A stretch of 64,000 nucleotides of DNA from contig MU404057.1 of NCBI GenBank assembly GCA_022695795.1, positions 496,001 to 560,000 on the forward strand, read 5' to 3'. Positions 11,277 to 22,933 of this stretch are shown piece after piece (within the stretch, counting starts at the first letter, position 1; the number at the start of each line of letters is the position of its first letter). This stretch comes from Biscogniauxia marginata. Taxonomy: Eukaryota > Ascomycota > Sordariomycetes > Xylariales > Xylariaceae. The translations under genes and the position numbers were made by a program. The notes under the pieces are model-generated. The model did no database searches. It had not been told where the DNA came from and saw only the letters and a program-made list of their open reading frames with translations.

Positions 11277-13535
11277 ATGACAAAGTTACCACACGTAAAG
11301 GATACAGACCAGACTACTTCTGCACCAGCTCTGAGTAGTCTCTCAGAATCCCAGCCGATAAATAACGGCTCATGTGCTGAGCACAACAATGTCGATATCG
11401 AGAAGCAAGATAATCCCGAAAAAGGAAATTTCACTACCAACAGCCATGGAATTTGGGGCAAAACGGGTTGGTGGCTTGTTATTACTGGGTAAGCCAAATA
11501 TCACCGCAATACTATATTACTAGTTGCTAACCTCTTACAGGTTATTTCTAATCACAGTCATGTAGTAAGTATCACCCATATACCCAGCTTCTGGAGAGAC
11601 GAGTTAACAATGATATGTAGCGAGATCGACAACGCTACTCTGTACATATACCGCAATTATGCCATGTCAGAATTCCAACAGTTATCGAAACTTGCTACAC
11701 TGATGACGGCAAGCACGATTATCTCTGCCGTTGCAAAACCGCCAATAGCAAAGCTATCTAATGTCATCGGTCGCGGCCAGACCTATTTTATGACCATTTG
11801 CCTCTACATAATATCATATATCATCATGGCTTCCGCAAAGGATTTCAGCACTTATACCGCGGGCTCGTTTTTGTACTCAATAGGACAGTCGGGGACAGGG
11901 GTTATGAATGCTGTCACCGTTGCAGATATTACTACAGCCAAGTGGCGAGCCTTCGGTCTTGGACTGTCGTTCTGGCCATTCCTAGTCACTCCTTGGACGG
12001 CCGGTTTCATTGTTGAGACTGTGACAGCACAGACTGGTATCGGATGGCGCTGGGGTATTGGTATGATGGCAATCCTAAGTGAGTTGATTTTAGAGTTATT
12101 TATTCCCTCCTGTAGCCTACCAAGAGTACAACCTGCCTATGCTGGCTTGTTATATGGGGGTTTCGCCCCCCGAGACATTTTCCACGGGCTAAAAACAGTC
12201 CAAATATAGTAATTACTGACTCATTTTTCTGCAGTGCCTTTCTGTGGTAGTTTCATCACCACCACGCTGTGGTATTACCAGCGGAAGACGAAAAGACTGG
12301 GATCCACACCAGCATGCAACAAGATCTCTGTTCACGAGTTTTGCTCCCAGATTGATCTTGGGGGCATTCTGTTGTTCGCTGGAGGGCTCGGATCGCTCCT
12401 TTTACCACTGACCCTGGCCGCAACGACGCCACAGAGCTGGGGAACACCCTGGATTGGCGCTCTGGTTGCTGTTGGCGCTGTTTTACTCACAATCTTGCCA
12501 TTCTATGAGCATTGTCTAGCGAAGAACCCCTTGGTTCCGCCTCGTTATTTTGCAAATCGCACTATAGCTCTTTGTTTGATGTTGATCTTATGCGACGGCA
12601 TTAGTTACGGGGCCACCCACACCTATACGTAGTAAGTGTCCTCTACCATCTGGCCCCCTGCCCCTATATTTTCATGATACTTGCATGTGCTGAGTTGGTT
12701 GAAATCAAGATTATGTTCATTAAGCTCCAGTAAATCCTTATCATATAGTACGCTCACTAACACTTGTCTTTAGTGCCTGGGCAACGGTCGCTAAAGGCTT
12801 GAGTGCCCGCGATGCTACTTTCTATACATACACCACTTCTGTCACCCAAACACTCATCACCATCATTTCTGGACTGGTCATGGCAAAGACGAGAAGGTAC
12901 AAATGGCTATGTATACTTGGATCTGCTATCCAGCTTATCGGATATGGAGTTATGCTACGACTTAGAGGTGCTGAGAACAGCAGAGTTGAGATATACCTTC
13001 AGCAGGTAGTTCAAGGCCTCGGGGCTGGCACTTTTGCCACATCATTATTGGTCCCGTGCCAAGTTGTGGTTACGCATGCCGAAATGCCTCAGGTTACATC
13101 TCTATTCTTATGCTTTGCATTCGTAGGCGGGAGTATTGGCGCCTGCATCGCGGGAAGTATCTACACGAACACCCTCGAGCCAGCTTTATGGAATTACTTA
13201 GGCAATGAAGCAACGGCAGAAAAAATAACTGCACTAGCAAATTCGGTAACCGGTGCTGTTGCTGCTTGGGGCTCCCCTGAGAGAACGGCCGTCAGCTTTG
13301 CGGTGAGTTAGAAATAATCCCATTGCCTTTGCGGTTTAGTAAAATGCTGACTTCGTAGCAGTTCTCAGGCGTTTTGCACTATATCACCTACGCGGCGGTC
13401 GGCACCGCAGTGATACCTTTCATCAGCTCATTTTTCATGACCAACTACGAGTTGCCGTAAGTTATAATCTGCTGCCATTATTGAAGTGGATGCTGACGCC
13501 TTAGTAGCGAGAAGAATAACCTCGTCGATAAGTGA
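11277..13535 (+). CDS. MFS siderophore-iron transporter (SIT family)
   Basis: Exons 11277-11488, 11541-11564, 11621-12078, 12235-12631, 12774-13302, 13359-13456 and 13505-13535 give 582 residues, the usual SIT length. A polar N-terminal tail of about 65 residues is followed by a 14-segment membrane layout. Family features: YEIDNATLYIYRNYAMSEF after TM1, ADITTAKWRAFGLGLSFWPF, the inter-domain stretch LAKNPLVPPRYFANRTIALC, and YLQQVVQGLGAGTFATSLLV. SIT carriers take up ferric siderophores; the ligand is unknown and no siderophore synthetase is in the window. Exon 2 is only 24 nt. Intron 3 is introner-like element copy B. The acceptor of intron 5 could be 13358 or 13361, differing by one Gln. 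The C-terminus ends ELPSEKNNLVDK. Confidence 0.87.
12079..12234 (+). mobile_element. Introner-like element, copy B (intron of siderophore transporter)
   Basis: A 156-nt phase-1 intron, again A joined to TG to form ATG (AILMPFCGSF across the junction). It shares TAAAAACAGTCCAAAT, GCTGGCTTGTT-like and AATTACTGACTC blocks with copy A, and CCCGAGACAT and CACGGG with copy C. It contains a strong GGGGG/CCCCC hairpin with a TTTCG loop, and the CCCG/CGGG stem that replaces CCCA/TGGG of copy A. Confidence 0.85.
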
Positions 13536-13761
13536 AGGTATCGTAGCGGTTCAAAAGAGGTACTTCCAGGTTTTGTTGCAGTCTATCAATCGTTCTTGTT
13601 TAATTTCCAGAAACATGTAAGTATACTTAAGGGGTGTCATAATAACCCTTACTCGCCATATCATCATAATCTCTACTACTTCATTACGCCCAATTCTGCC
13701 CACCCGTCGACAGTCGGATTGATGATTGTCTGCTGATCTACCTTTGGTGGTAGACTTAGAG

Positions 13762-15913
13762 TCAATATAATCTCGAAGTGAATCGCCAATTCGACTTGGA
13801 CAGTCTCCGAATAGCTATCGCCATCGCGTCCGTTACATTCGCTGGTATTTCATCAAAAGGATAGATGTCTGGCTCACAGGACGTGCTAGGCGCTGGTAAT
13901 GTACCATTCTGGAAGTAAGAATGGATATATCCCGCCGTGCAGGTCGACGCGGCGGATAGAGAAGTATGCTAACCAGTCAGTCTGAGCTCGTAAGTGTGTA
14001 GACCAGAATACACTCACACCGTATGAGTTCTGTACCAAGACCACAGATCCAGGAAACCCCTCGGAATTGTTTCTCGCGCTCACCAGTGGGGTAATATTAT
14101 CGGCTATATTAGCTACATATCTGCGTTGTTGTTAGTCAGTCTAGATGCGTGGACCCCCCTAAGTCGACTTACAGAATGGGGAAACTAGTATTGCCCTCAA
14201 ATGGACCTGGGTTAGTTAGTTAGGTGGCTAGATTCTCTCGTTACATTGCGTAAAATACCTGTAAATCGCCATTTTGGTCTAATTGTTCTGCCGATGCATC
14301 CAAGCCTGTATAGAACATTCGTATCACCGGTGGAGGAACTGATTTTCTTTAGTTGTTCTACGTATGCTCCAAGCTCTTCAACAGTTTCATTGCTTTGTGG
14401 GTGGTCAGCACATGTGATGCCCGAGAAAGCGTCATCATTGCCCTCCTCCAAGCGTGGGACATTGGGCGGGATTGCTTCAACCGCGCAAATAGAGGTGGTG
14501 GAGCCTCCGGAAGTTGTTAATTTATAATACGGCTGGCCATCTTCATTCTCTAAGGCCCTCAACACCTCGGCAAACGGCTTAAAATTTTCTATTGGTCTGT
14601 ACAAAGTGTACAGGATTAGACGTCTTAAATGAGACCACTGGATGAGCTGCGGTATGTCAGGGCCTGAAAGGCCCGGCTCGCCTGCTGGCACGATCACAGG
14701 ATGCTCCCGGATATGCTCAAGCAGATTGTTTAGCCGCTGCTCAATCAGCGCTGGTGTCTCTGCGTAGAAATCACAGTTTGATGGGCCAGATTTATGGCAG
14801 AATTCATAGAATGCCGTCATAACTTTGTCCGAGTCTCGTATAAAGTTGATATATTTGTTGAGATGCCATTCCCGATAATCGACATTACCTAGTATCCATC
14901 AGCTTTGGTGGGATGACTATAGATTGAAACTGGAAAAGGGAAAGAAAAGAAAACCTGTAATTACCATCACTGACAAGCCTTTCAACCTTGTCTGGGTACA
15001 TGGCAGCAAATACGCCGCCCAGGATGGTACCGTAACTAAACCCCCAGTACTTGAGCTTCTCGCCACCCGTTTGATGCAGGATTTCAAGCATGTCTCTAGC
15101 ATGGGAGGCAGTACTTATATGCCTCAACAAGCCCGATTTTTTCATAGTTCGCTCACAGTTCTGAGAAAAAGCGGTCGCTCTGGCATACGCATCATGAAGG
15201 ACACCGGGATGTGCGTCAACAACGCCGACGTCCTGAAGCGACCACCTCCTGGCTTTCTCTGGGGAGTCCCAGCATTGAATTCGAGGTAGCGTGCCGCCTA
15301 TTCCTCGGGGATCGAAAGAGATGAGATCATGGTTCTTGCCGATGATGGTTTGTAGCAATTCGCCACGGTCTTTCATCGCGTAGACGCCGCTTCCACCCGG
15401 CCCTCCCGGATTGAAGAAGACGGGTCCCTTATAGTCATTACGTTCCGTAGCGCGAAGGCGTATCACAGCTAATTCCACTCGGTCGTCGTCAGAAGGATCT
15501 AGCCAGTCCATGGGAACGTCGAGTCTTGCGCAGTCGTACGTATCATCATAGCAGCGATGCCACTGCAACATCCTGCTGGATTGAATGCTGCCCCAGCTCC
15601 ACTCTGGTCGAGTCAAATTACCAGATCTGCTCTGAAATCCATAGAAGATTCTCTCCGCAACACGCGTGCCATCAGCTTGGTGAAATATAAGGGTTATCGT
15701 TAAGAGTCCAAGTATGGCGGCGGCGGCCGGCTGCCAAGACTTCCATCGCGATGTTTTCTTCGGCATCTCCATCGAGAATGAGTTTCCAGATTTGGTGTCT
15801 GACTTAAGCACTTCCTGGAGACTGGGCGACATCGTCGACGAAACTCCCAGGGTCCTTTGCATGCCTCGATATTTAAACGCATATGATGCGACTTGGACGT
15901 AGTGGGACGGCAT
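13762..15913 (-). CDS. Membrane-anchored alpha/beta hydrolase with TAP C-terminal domain
   Basis: Exons 15913-14965, 14888-14259, 14206-14173, 14120-14018 and 13968-13762, 640 residues, similar to tripeptidyl-aminopeptidase-like hydrolases (peptidase S33 type). A hydrophobic segment at about 57-75 (AAAAILGLLTITLIF) looks like a type II signal anchor. Oxyanion loop FFNPGGPGGSG; nucleophile Ser293 in WGFSYGTILG; probable catalytic Asp545 in VANIADNITPL; catalytic His573 as the first codon of the last exon, in NSYGHTSLSAAS. The intron between exons 1 and 2 must end at 14889, because every nearer acceptor leads to a stop; the result, VSDGNVDYREWHLNKY, is family-like. The bacterial and fungal relatives remove N-terminal peptides or act on esters; the substrate here is unknown. 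It converges with the siderophore transporter across 226 bp. Confidence 0.88.
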
Positions 15914-17647
15914 TTACGGCAGGTCACCGACCCTTGGCCATTGGCCATTGGCCATTTCCCTTGGTCTTGGCAATTCCTACCTATTCCAAGGATCCTTATC
16001 TCTCCCACTGCATGTTCTTGTGTTTCTTAAGTGCATTTTGGCACCTGCCAATTGAATTATCCCCTCACTGATAGGTACGTTACATTTGCTATTGGTGCCG
16101 ATTGAGGCACTCCAAGCACAGGGAATTCTCCAATCATGCCAGTCTGTCGGACTCGTAGGAACTCTTTTTATCGTTCAAGATTCAAATTAACAATTTGATC
16201 ACGAGAGTGGATGGTAATATGATTCATATCGTTTTGATTATACTACTTACATCGCATCATAAAGCAAGGTACACAAACGCAAGAGGGAACGTGTGTCACG
16301 ACTATCTTTTTATGTTACTCGCCAGAGCCTATTGAGGATATAATATGCGACAATAAAACAGGATGGCATCTTTCCTATGATGTTGAATTAAGGGTTAGGA
16401 CTTCGCAGAGAACGTTGATAATAGTCTCGAAATTTACTATATGGCTGATATCAAGAAGGTAACTTGTTGAACCTAATATCTATAACAATATTATAAGTCG
16501 ATGAGTGGGGTGACTAATGCACCCAGGATTTAAATGCAAATTTTCGGTAGCTACACTAGATTTCCCTGGACCATCAGAATTACAACCCACGTTCGTTTTC
16601 TTTTGGTTTGCTTCTCCTCATCCAACATCGACAATAATGATTATATTATTAGGTATTAGTACATGGAAGTTTTATTTTGCCGCAAAGTCTGCTTTCTAGC
16701 TAAGGATTGATTACGAGGGTCTCATGAGTAACAATGTATTTCTGTAACCCGGCTATCCCTGTCCTAGCGAAGATCGAAGCCACCTTTAAAGCCGAACATG
16801 ACAATGCTATCAACTAGCCAGTCAAACAAAATCCAGCCACGATACTAGTTAAAGAGTCTTAATTCTGATAATAGTGGCCGGCTACTCAAGAAAAATATAC
16901 ATAATCTCTTTAGGGTTGATTTGTAGTGCAGAATTTGACATGCCTCTAGTTATGCGAGAGAACACTTGTAGAGAGACTTTGATTATGAGGTAAACACCAC
17001 TGTTGCTTAACTGCACATTAAGTTAGACATTTGCATATAAATAGGATAATAAAACTTGTTATACCCGTCTGGGCCCGAGTCTTGGGTAATCCGGGCGGGT
17101 GGACAACGAGAATTTATCAATATCCTAATAGTGACCTTATATATTTCAATTTCCTTTCCGTTTGTTGTCGCGCAACGTCATTCCCGGGACAATTTTCAAC
17201 ATAGAACGAAAGGACGCCAGCTTATGACAGCCAGCTCAGCTTAACACTATCGCTCAGCACGGCACAATGATTATTATTTGGGTAGGTAATTATATGTAAA
17301 CTGAACATTACCCTGGCATTTGTCCCAGAAAGCCCGACGAGATCTAAATGGATGGAATTTCTATATTTATTGTATTAACAAATAATAGAATCATTTGATT
17401 TGCCCTATAAAACAAAATCCCATCCAATTTTCACCTCGCTTCTACACTGTGAAGAAAGATGGGACTCTCTCCCTCTATGTAGGGTCATACTGTCTTCGTA
17501 CCAATCCAGACCGGACCGGAAGTACATGTCAATATGTCTCCTTCGCGACTACACGTGGCTTGGACATATCCAACACCGACAGCGTCAAACGGGGTACTAG
17601 TCTGCCGTTAGCAAGAGGCTTTCAAGAAGAGACGTCAATATCATCGC
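15914..17647. other. 1.7-kb intergenic region
   Basis: Upstream of the hydrolase (-) and downstream of the secreted-protein gene (-). A heptamer GGCCATT is repeated three times in tandem near 15937-15958, close to the hydrolase start. Small ORFs near 16517, 17056 and 17395 are unsupported. Otherwise nothing seen. Confidence 0.5.
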
Positions 17648-18790
17648 TCACGTGTTGCTGCAATTCCAAGTTTGGGTTATCATGAGTATATCTAGTTCTG
17701 TGTCAAAACGGAACGTTGCCATAGTCGTACTCGCCGAGTCACCCTCAATCTCTGACTTGCAAGTCCCGTCGAATGTGCTGTTACTTTGGTTTGCCGACGT
17801 TGAGCAGTCGAAGATGTCGGTATTGGCCATATTTCTCAGCGTGAATGACGGGCCCGTGTCCGATGGCGACGCAGTGGCCGGGCTAGAGGATAGATATCCT
17901 GGGTCTAGTTCGTACTGACGTATCCAGTTTTCGAGCTGCCATGACTGGTATCTCTCTGAGTTATCCGCACAGTCTGATCCGGCATCTAGGCGAGCTGGTG
18001 CAGCTTTGGTGGTGATCACTAGGCTCGAAGTATCATTGTAAGTCGGCAACATACAACTGGTACTGTCATCGGTTTCCTCTGTACAGTTCATATCGAAATG
18101 TATAAACCCTGTCGCCAGTACATCGGTTCTATTGCCGGGATGTTAGTTTAAGCGGGTCATTTGGATTCCTTGCATTACTTTACTCTTCACGAGCGAACAT
18201 TAATATTAGCATGGACTAACAGAACTGATACTTACCCTGGTCTATCCGAGCAGTCGAATGTGTGAGCTATGTATATTGTATGATTCTTCCAGTCCATAGC
18301 AAAAGCAACAGTCGTATCGTATGTAGGTCCGTTTCCAGCCCAGATGCAGTCACTCCAGACGATGTTTTTGTCTTCGTACCATCCAGACCATGGTTCAGGC
18401 CACTCCGCAACGCACTCAAAAAAGGTCGCGTACGTGTTGTTGCCCGGCACGACTACAGAAAAAGGAGTCAGTAATTGCTATGTTTGAACTGAATTTTAAC
18501 CCGTGAACCATGTCTCGGGAGCAAAAACTTATACAACAATCCAGAATAAGCAGGTCCTAACCCTGAGGCAGGTTATGGGAGGCAATTGAGAACTCCAAAA
18601 TTAACTCACTGCTGACGGCCACGGTGGCTGACCCGTTACTTTGGCTTGTGTCCGCGCCATCGTATCTAGCATCACCTACGCGCCACAGGTATGTTGAAGA
18701 TTCGGTCGTGCTATTGCCACATGCTCTGGCAGCATATGCTCCGGACGCGAGCCAGAGCGACGTAGCATAGTAGAGTAGGGCGTTTTGCAT
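17648..18790 (-). CDS. Secreted Cys-containing glycoprotein of unknown function
   Basis: Exons 18790-18610, 18452-18236 and 18128-17648, 292 residues. A signal peptide of about 20 residues ends SGAYA. The mature part holds many N-glycosylation sequons and several Cys, with no transmembrane segment or anchor signal. I do not recognise a named family. The two halves resemble each other: one segment ends TTVAFAMDWKNHTIYIAHTF followed by DCSD, the C-terminal one ends with the same spacing (TTMATFRFDT ... ITQTWNCSN), so it may be a duplicated beta-rich module. Intron 1 (157 nt) is introner-like element copy C; intron 2 is 107 nt. The donor of intron 2 (GTAAGT after CCAGG) and its acceptor are supported by frame only. 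It is divergent from the DUF1996 gene across 0.9 kb. Confidence 0.75.
18453..18609 (-). mobile_element. Introner-like element, copy C (intron of unknown secreted protein)
   Basis: A 157-nt phase-1 intron on the minus strand, splicing A to TC (Ile codon). It aligns end to end with copies A and B: GTGAGTTAATTTTGGAGTTC at the 5' end, a TTATTCTGG block, GTTTTTGCTCCCGAGACATG, CACGGGTTAAAA, and TAGCAATTACTGACTCC before the CTGTAG acceptor. Copies A and C follow the exon bases AGCA. Confidence 0.85.
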
Positions 18791-19692
18791 CGTGAAGAAT
18801 GCCGAGGTTGCTTGAAAGAAACCGTGAATTATGTTTAGGTAAGTTTCACCATCTACTTCATCAGCAAGTGATAGAAGGGATCCAAGAGGCTGCCGGCAAG
18901 TGATCTATCCTAAGTCCTATTAGTTATATCAAATATACATATTAACTGCCGAACTTCCCAAGAGTTACATTTAATATGGAAGTGCAAGTCGGAAGTAGGG
19001 AGCTACCTCTACTTTAACCGTCTAAGAGTAATATAAATACTAGGTTGCACAGTTGGGAACCAAAGATACAATCATTAATTTAGTGATAAGGGAAACAATT
19101 ATCTTCAATATGTGCCTAAATATTAGATCTGTGTGTGTACATTTCATATTCCATTCATAACACTTTGATACTCTAAGAATCTAGCCATGCACCCATTTCT
19201 TAGTTAACTGTAAGAAAAATATCATATCTATTTGTTCGTCGATACTCATGCTAGACTATAATCACTAATCTATGGGGTTTAGAACCTGCATTGATACACG
19301 CCTAGCTAAGTTTTTTGCATCTAGCCTAAATATTTGTTATTTCTTATTACTATCTGCTATCGAAAGGGTGTGGTGGGGATAGAGTAGAGCAGGAGGTTGA
19401 TTGGGAGGAATTTTTACCGGCTGAATCAAATCGCCCTTGGCGATACCTACTATTGGGTGAAGAGGCAAATTTTGTCCGGGTTGTACGTGTAGGAATATGC
19501 CGGCTTCTGTAGTGAATATACGATTAAGCCTGAGAGCTATCGCCCAGATAGATAGTGCTGTCATTATCTTCAGAGTGATAAACTCGTGTATATAGGAATC
19601 ACAGACTAAGATATAATACGAGCAACGTGTAGTTAGGTTGTTTCGCCTCACTCCTTTCTGGCGCAGCTACTAGCAATTGTTTTCGTTTCAAG
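18791..19692. promoter_or_regulatory. Shared divergent upstream region of two secreted-protein genes
   Basis: A 0.9-kb AT-rich region between the start of the unknown secreted protein (-) and the DUF1996 gene (+). It should contain both promoters. I found no convincing TATA box or named binding site; the ORF at 19337-19651 (-) has no support. Confidence 0.4.
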
Positions 19693-21008
19693 ATGCACCG
19701 GAAAGCCCTGGCCCTCGCGCTCTGCGCTCAGATAGTTGCCGCTCAACAGATGATTCGTTTCGGCTGTTCGCAACTCGTCATCGAGCGTCTAGATCCTTTG
19801 GTCAACCCTGGCTCGTTGTCTTCGCCGCACGTCCACCAGATAGTCGGAGGCAACTCCTTCAATACCAGTATGGACCCGGAAATGCATGACCTTGTCCAAG
19901 ATTCCACCTGTACCAGCTGCACATTTTCCGAGGACTTTTCCAACTACTGGACGGCAGTTCTGTATTTCCGAGCCCGTAACGGGACGTACAAGCGTGTGCC
20001 TCAGTTTCCAAACGTTGGCCTCCGTGCCATTGGCGGCATTACTGTGTATTACATCCCTCCGTACGACGGGCGCTCGACAGTAACAGCCTTCAAACCAGGC
20101 TTCCGCATGCTCGTAGGAGACGCTGCGCTACGTACGGCTGAGGGCCAGCAACCTCAATTGTGCCATCGCTGCTATTCGACAGGGGAAAACGGTGAAGCTG
20201 GGGTCAGTGGTGGTGCCCCCTGCACCGGATCGGACACTCAAACCTTGCCTGAGGGCTTCTGCGACGGTGGTATTCGCACCACCATCACATTCCCTACATG
20301 CTGGGATGGCAAAAATCTAGATAGCCCGGACCACAAGAGCCATGTCGCCTATCCTAGCCAGGGATCCTTTGAGTCTTTGGGCTCCTGTCCCGCAAGCCAT
20401 CCTGTGAAGTTACCTCAACTCATGTACGAAGTCATGTGGGACGTGAGTATTATCCATTCCTCTATTCTGGCAAAATTAGGGGCGAGCTGCGGAACCAGCT
20501 TGACAGGACCTTCCGATTTGGCGGCTCCCTTAGCTTCCACCTCGATATCTTGGCTTACACACTGAAGAGAGCCATTTGCTAACACGTACATATTAGACCC
20601 GACCCTTTAATGACCCGGATCTATGGCCCGAGGATGGTTCGCAGCCGTTTGTCTGGAGCACTGGTGATAAGTGAGTCATCCTTACCACGGCTGTTCGGTG
20701 TTTTCTTGGAGCAAGAACTAAAATACAGATCAAAGAAACGGATACTCGCAGCACGGCGACTACGTTTTCGGCTGGAAAGATGACTCCCTGCAGCGTGCCC
20801 TAGATGCCCGCTGCAACAATGCCGTCTGCAAGGAGCTAAAGACCCAGACTTCGGAGGAGGCCATGAAATGCATCAAGGCCCAGACAGCAGTAGAAGACGT
20901 GGACGGATGTAAGCCTTTTATTATTGCTACTTCTAAAAGCGTTGTGGTAAGTAAGCTAACCGCCTCTCAGGGTTTGAGGCGATTCCAGGCAATGTTGTAG
21001 TTGATTAG
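19693..21008 (+). CDS. DUF1996-domain secreted protein
   Basis: Exons 19693-20442, 20597-20670, 20736-20908 and 20971-21008, 344 residues. A signal peptide of about 17 residues (ends IVAA) is followed directly by one DUF1996 domain. Family landmarks: [41 protein letters not shown] near residue 95, [20 protein letters not shown], and [19 protein letters not shown] near the end. The third exon's acceptor is placed at 20735, not at the earlier CAG, because only this keeps STGDKNGYSQ in frame. DUF1996 proteins are common fungal extracellular proteins, sometimes with WSC or carbohydrate-binding modules; none is attached here. Biochemical function unknown. Confidence 0.88.
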
Positions 21009-22788
21009 GTTGGCTTACGTATAATTCTGGGGGCTCATATCATAGGAGCGTGTAGGTGAATATATAGAGGTTTAATAACAAACTAACATTTACACGTATA
21101 TCCTCCTAATTCCGGCCCTAATAACCACGTAATCTACCCTCAAATAGATGAAATATAGCATATTAAAGTTTTCCGGGTATAGACGCTTGTCTTCCTCTTA
21201 AGTTGCAACATGAATAGCCTCCATTTCTAACTATATGTCCTTCACATGATTCTGTGGATAATTTTTATTGCATTATTATTGGACAGCTTGCTGTTACTAT
21301 GATAGAAACATTTATAGTAAAAGAATTGGGTGTTATTTGCCAATTAATTGATTTTACTATAATAAGATAACAGCGATGGACCTCTAACATTCCGGCAATC
21401 TTTTTACACTACCATCCACACATTCTCAAGAAGCCCATCTACACGCATGGGCATACCTTTACCGTCAGCTATTGAAGGTTGTAGCCACTTCTCGATGTTT
21501 GACGTTAGGGTAGGGTATTTTTGAGGATAGTAAGCAGTATTTGATATCCCATCTATCCCCCTTTCGGTACTCTGATGTGTCTCCTTTATGGGTTATCTGT
21601 TTTATTTATGTGGATACCTAGGTACCTACTTATATTCATGTCCCTGGCCCTACGAGCTCACTACTGAAAGCCTGTGAATAACCATTCACTATTCTACACT
21701 AAATAAAGGCAGTACTTTTTAGACATGGTTCTTCGACGGAGGACCCTACCTTGGAATATTTGCTACTAAGGAGTGCTACTTAGCATTGCAACCATCATGC
21801 ACGACATGCATAACTTTAACTGAGTCTAGTTGAAGGTTAATTATTACTCTTAACATGCTCTGTTTAAAACCTGTTTTTAGTTGACTATTGAGATAATTAT
21901 CTAATAACAATGATACTATCTTGATAAGGAATTCATTACTATATCTAGCAGGCAAAGGCTCTTATATGGATTTCTGCGTGATTAATGACATCGACCTGGG
22001 TTCTGAGGCTTTTGAATAAACTGGCTGTGCACTAATATATAACTTTCAATGTTGGTAATGGAATATACTAGTTAATGTTTATTCAGTAATTTTGTGCTCT
22101 TACTGTGGTCAATACCCATGGGCGAGTTAGGATTAGAGATCTACCATTCATTTGACACATCTTGCACGGCACGGAAGATGGTCGCTGCGGGAAACGACCT
22201 ATATAGGTAGTCGTACCCCTGAATTCAATGCGGTGGACGAGCCACCGTACACCTCCTACGAAGCTAAAACGTAAGAAATGTAATTGAAGTCTGACAAGTC
22301 TCTTATAGGTTAAGGTGTATTGCACCTTGTTGTACTGTCCTACGAAACCCCTGTGGTGATTGAGGGAACAGGTTTTGGAAAAGCGACTAAGGAGCAGAAA
22401 TAAATGCACCCCCTAATTGATGAGAACCGATAACAAAAATATTCCAACATCAGTGCCGATCTAGTTCGTATTGTTTTGGTAAGCTTGGTCGTTAAGGGAG
22501 CCAATACGGACGGTGAATGCGTTGATCCCTCGTGGTCGGAAAGCGACCGGCTTCCATCAATAGACTCCCGCGGAAGATCGATCAACGCGATACTCCACCC
22601 TCCCCAATTTGAACTTGGTTGGGGGTAAGCTTTACTGCCGCGTATCGGACGGCACTTGGTTGTCATCTCATGCACCTTGGTGACACCCTTCAACACACGA
22701 GACTGTGAGATGAAGATCTTCATGCGTTACGCATTCAGCTACAGCCCTATCCGCTTCAGAATCGGTAGAAGCATAGGAGGCTCACGTT
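21009..22788. other. 1.8-kb intergenic region
   Basis: AT-rich spacer between the DUF1996 gene and the AA1-like gene. Overlapping minus-strand ORFs at 22083-22723 have no signal peptide, domain or neighbour support and lie in the upstream region of the next gene; not called. Confidence 0.5.
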
Positions 22789-22796
22789 TATAAAAG
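22789..22796 (+). promoter_or_regulatory. TATA box of the AA1-like gene
   Basis: A TATAAAAG match 138 bp before the ATG, followed by a C/T- and A-rich leader typical of highly expressed fungal genes. Inferred from motif and position only. Confidence 0.5.
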
Positions 22797-22933
22797 ACTA
22801 CTCTATCCCATGAGTAAAACATAATTCAGCACCATCATCCTCCTTGCCCTCGATCAACTCACTTTAAATTTAACACTCGCTCATACTATTATCACTACTC
22901 CTTTCCACTCACTTCGAGATTCCAAACACGAAA

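Noticed and set aside
10812..11338. Two small + ORFs before the siderophore transporter
   Set aside because: Poor composition, and the second overlaps the transporter start in another frame.
12632..12773. 142-nt intron of the siderophore transporter as a decayed introner
   Set aside because: No convincing alignment to the three copies; only generic splice signals match.
20443..20596. 154-nt intron of the DUF1996 gene as a fourth introner copy
   Set aside because: Similar length, but none of the conserved blocks (ACAGTCCAAAT, AATTACTGACTC) is present.
22083..22723. Overlapping minus-strand ORFs of 108 and 127 codons
   Set aside because: No recognisable family, no signal peptide, and they lie in the upstream region of a strongly promoter-like sequence.
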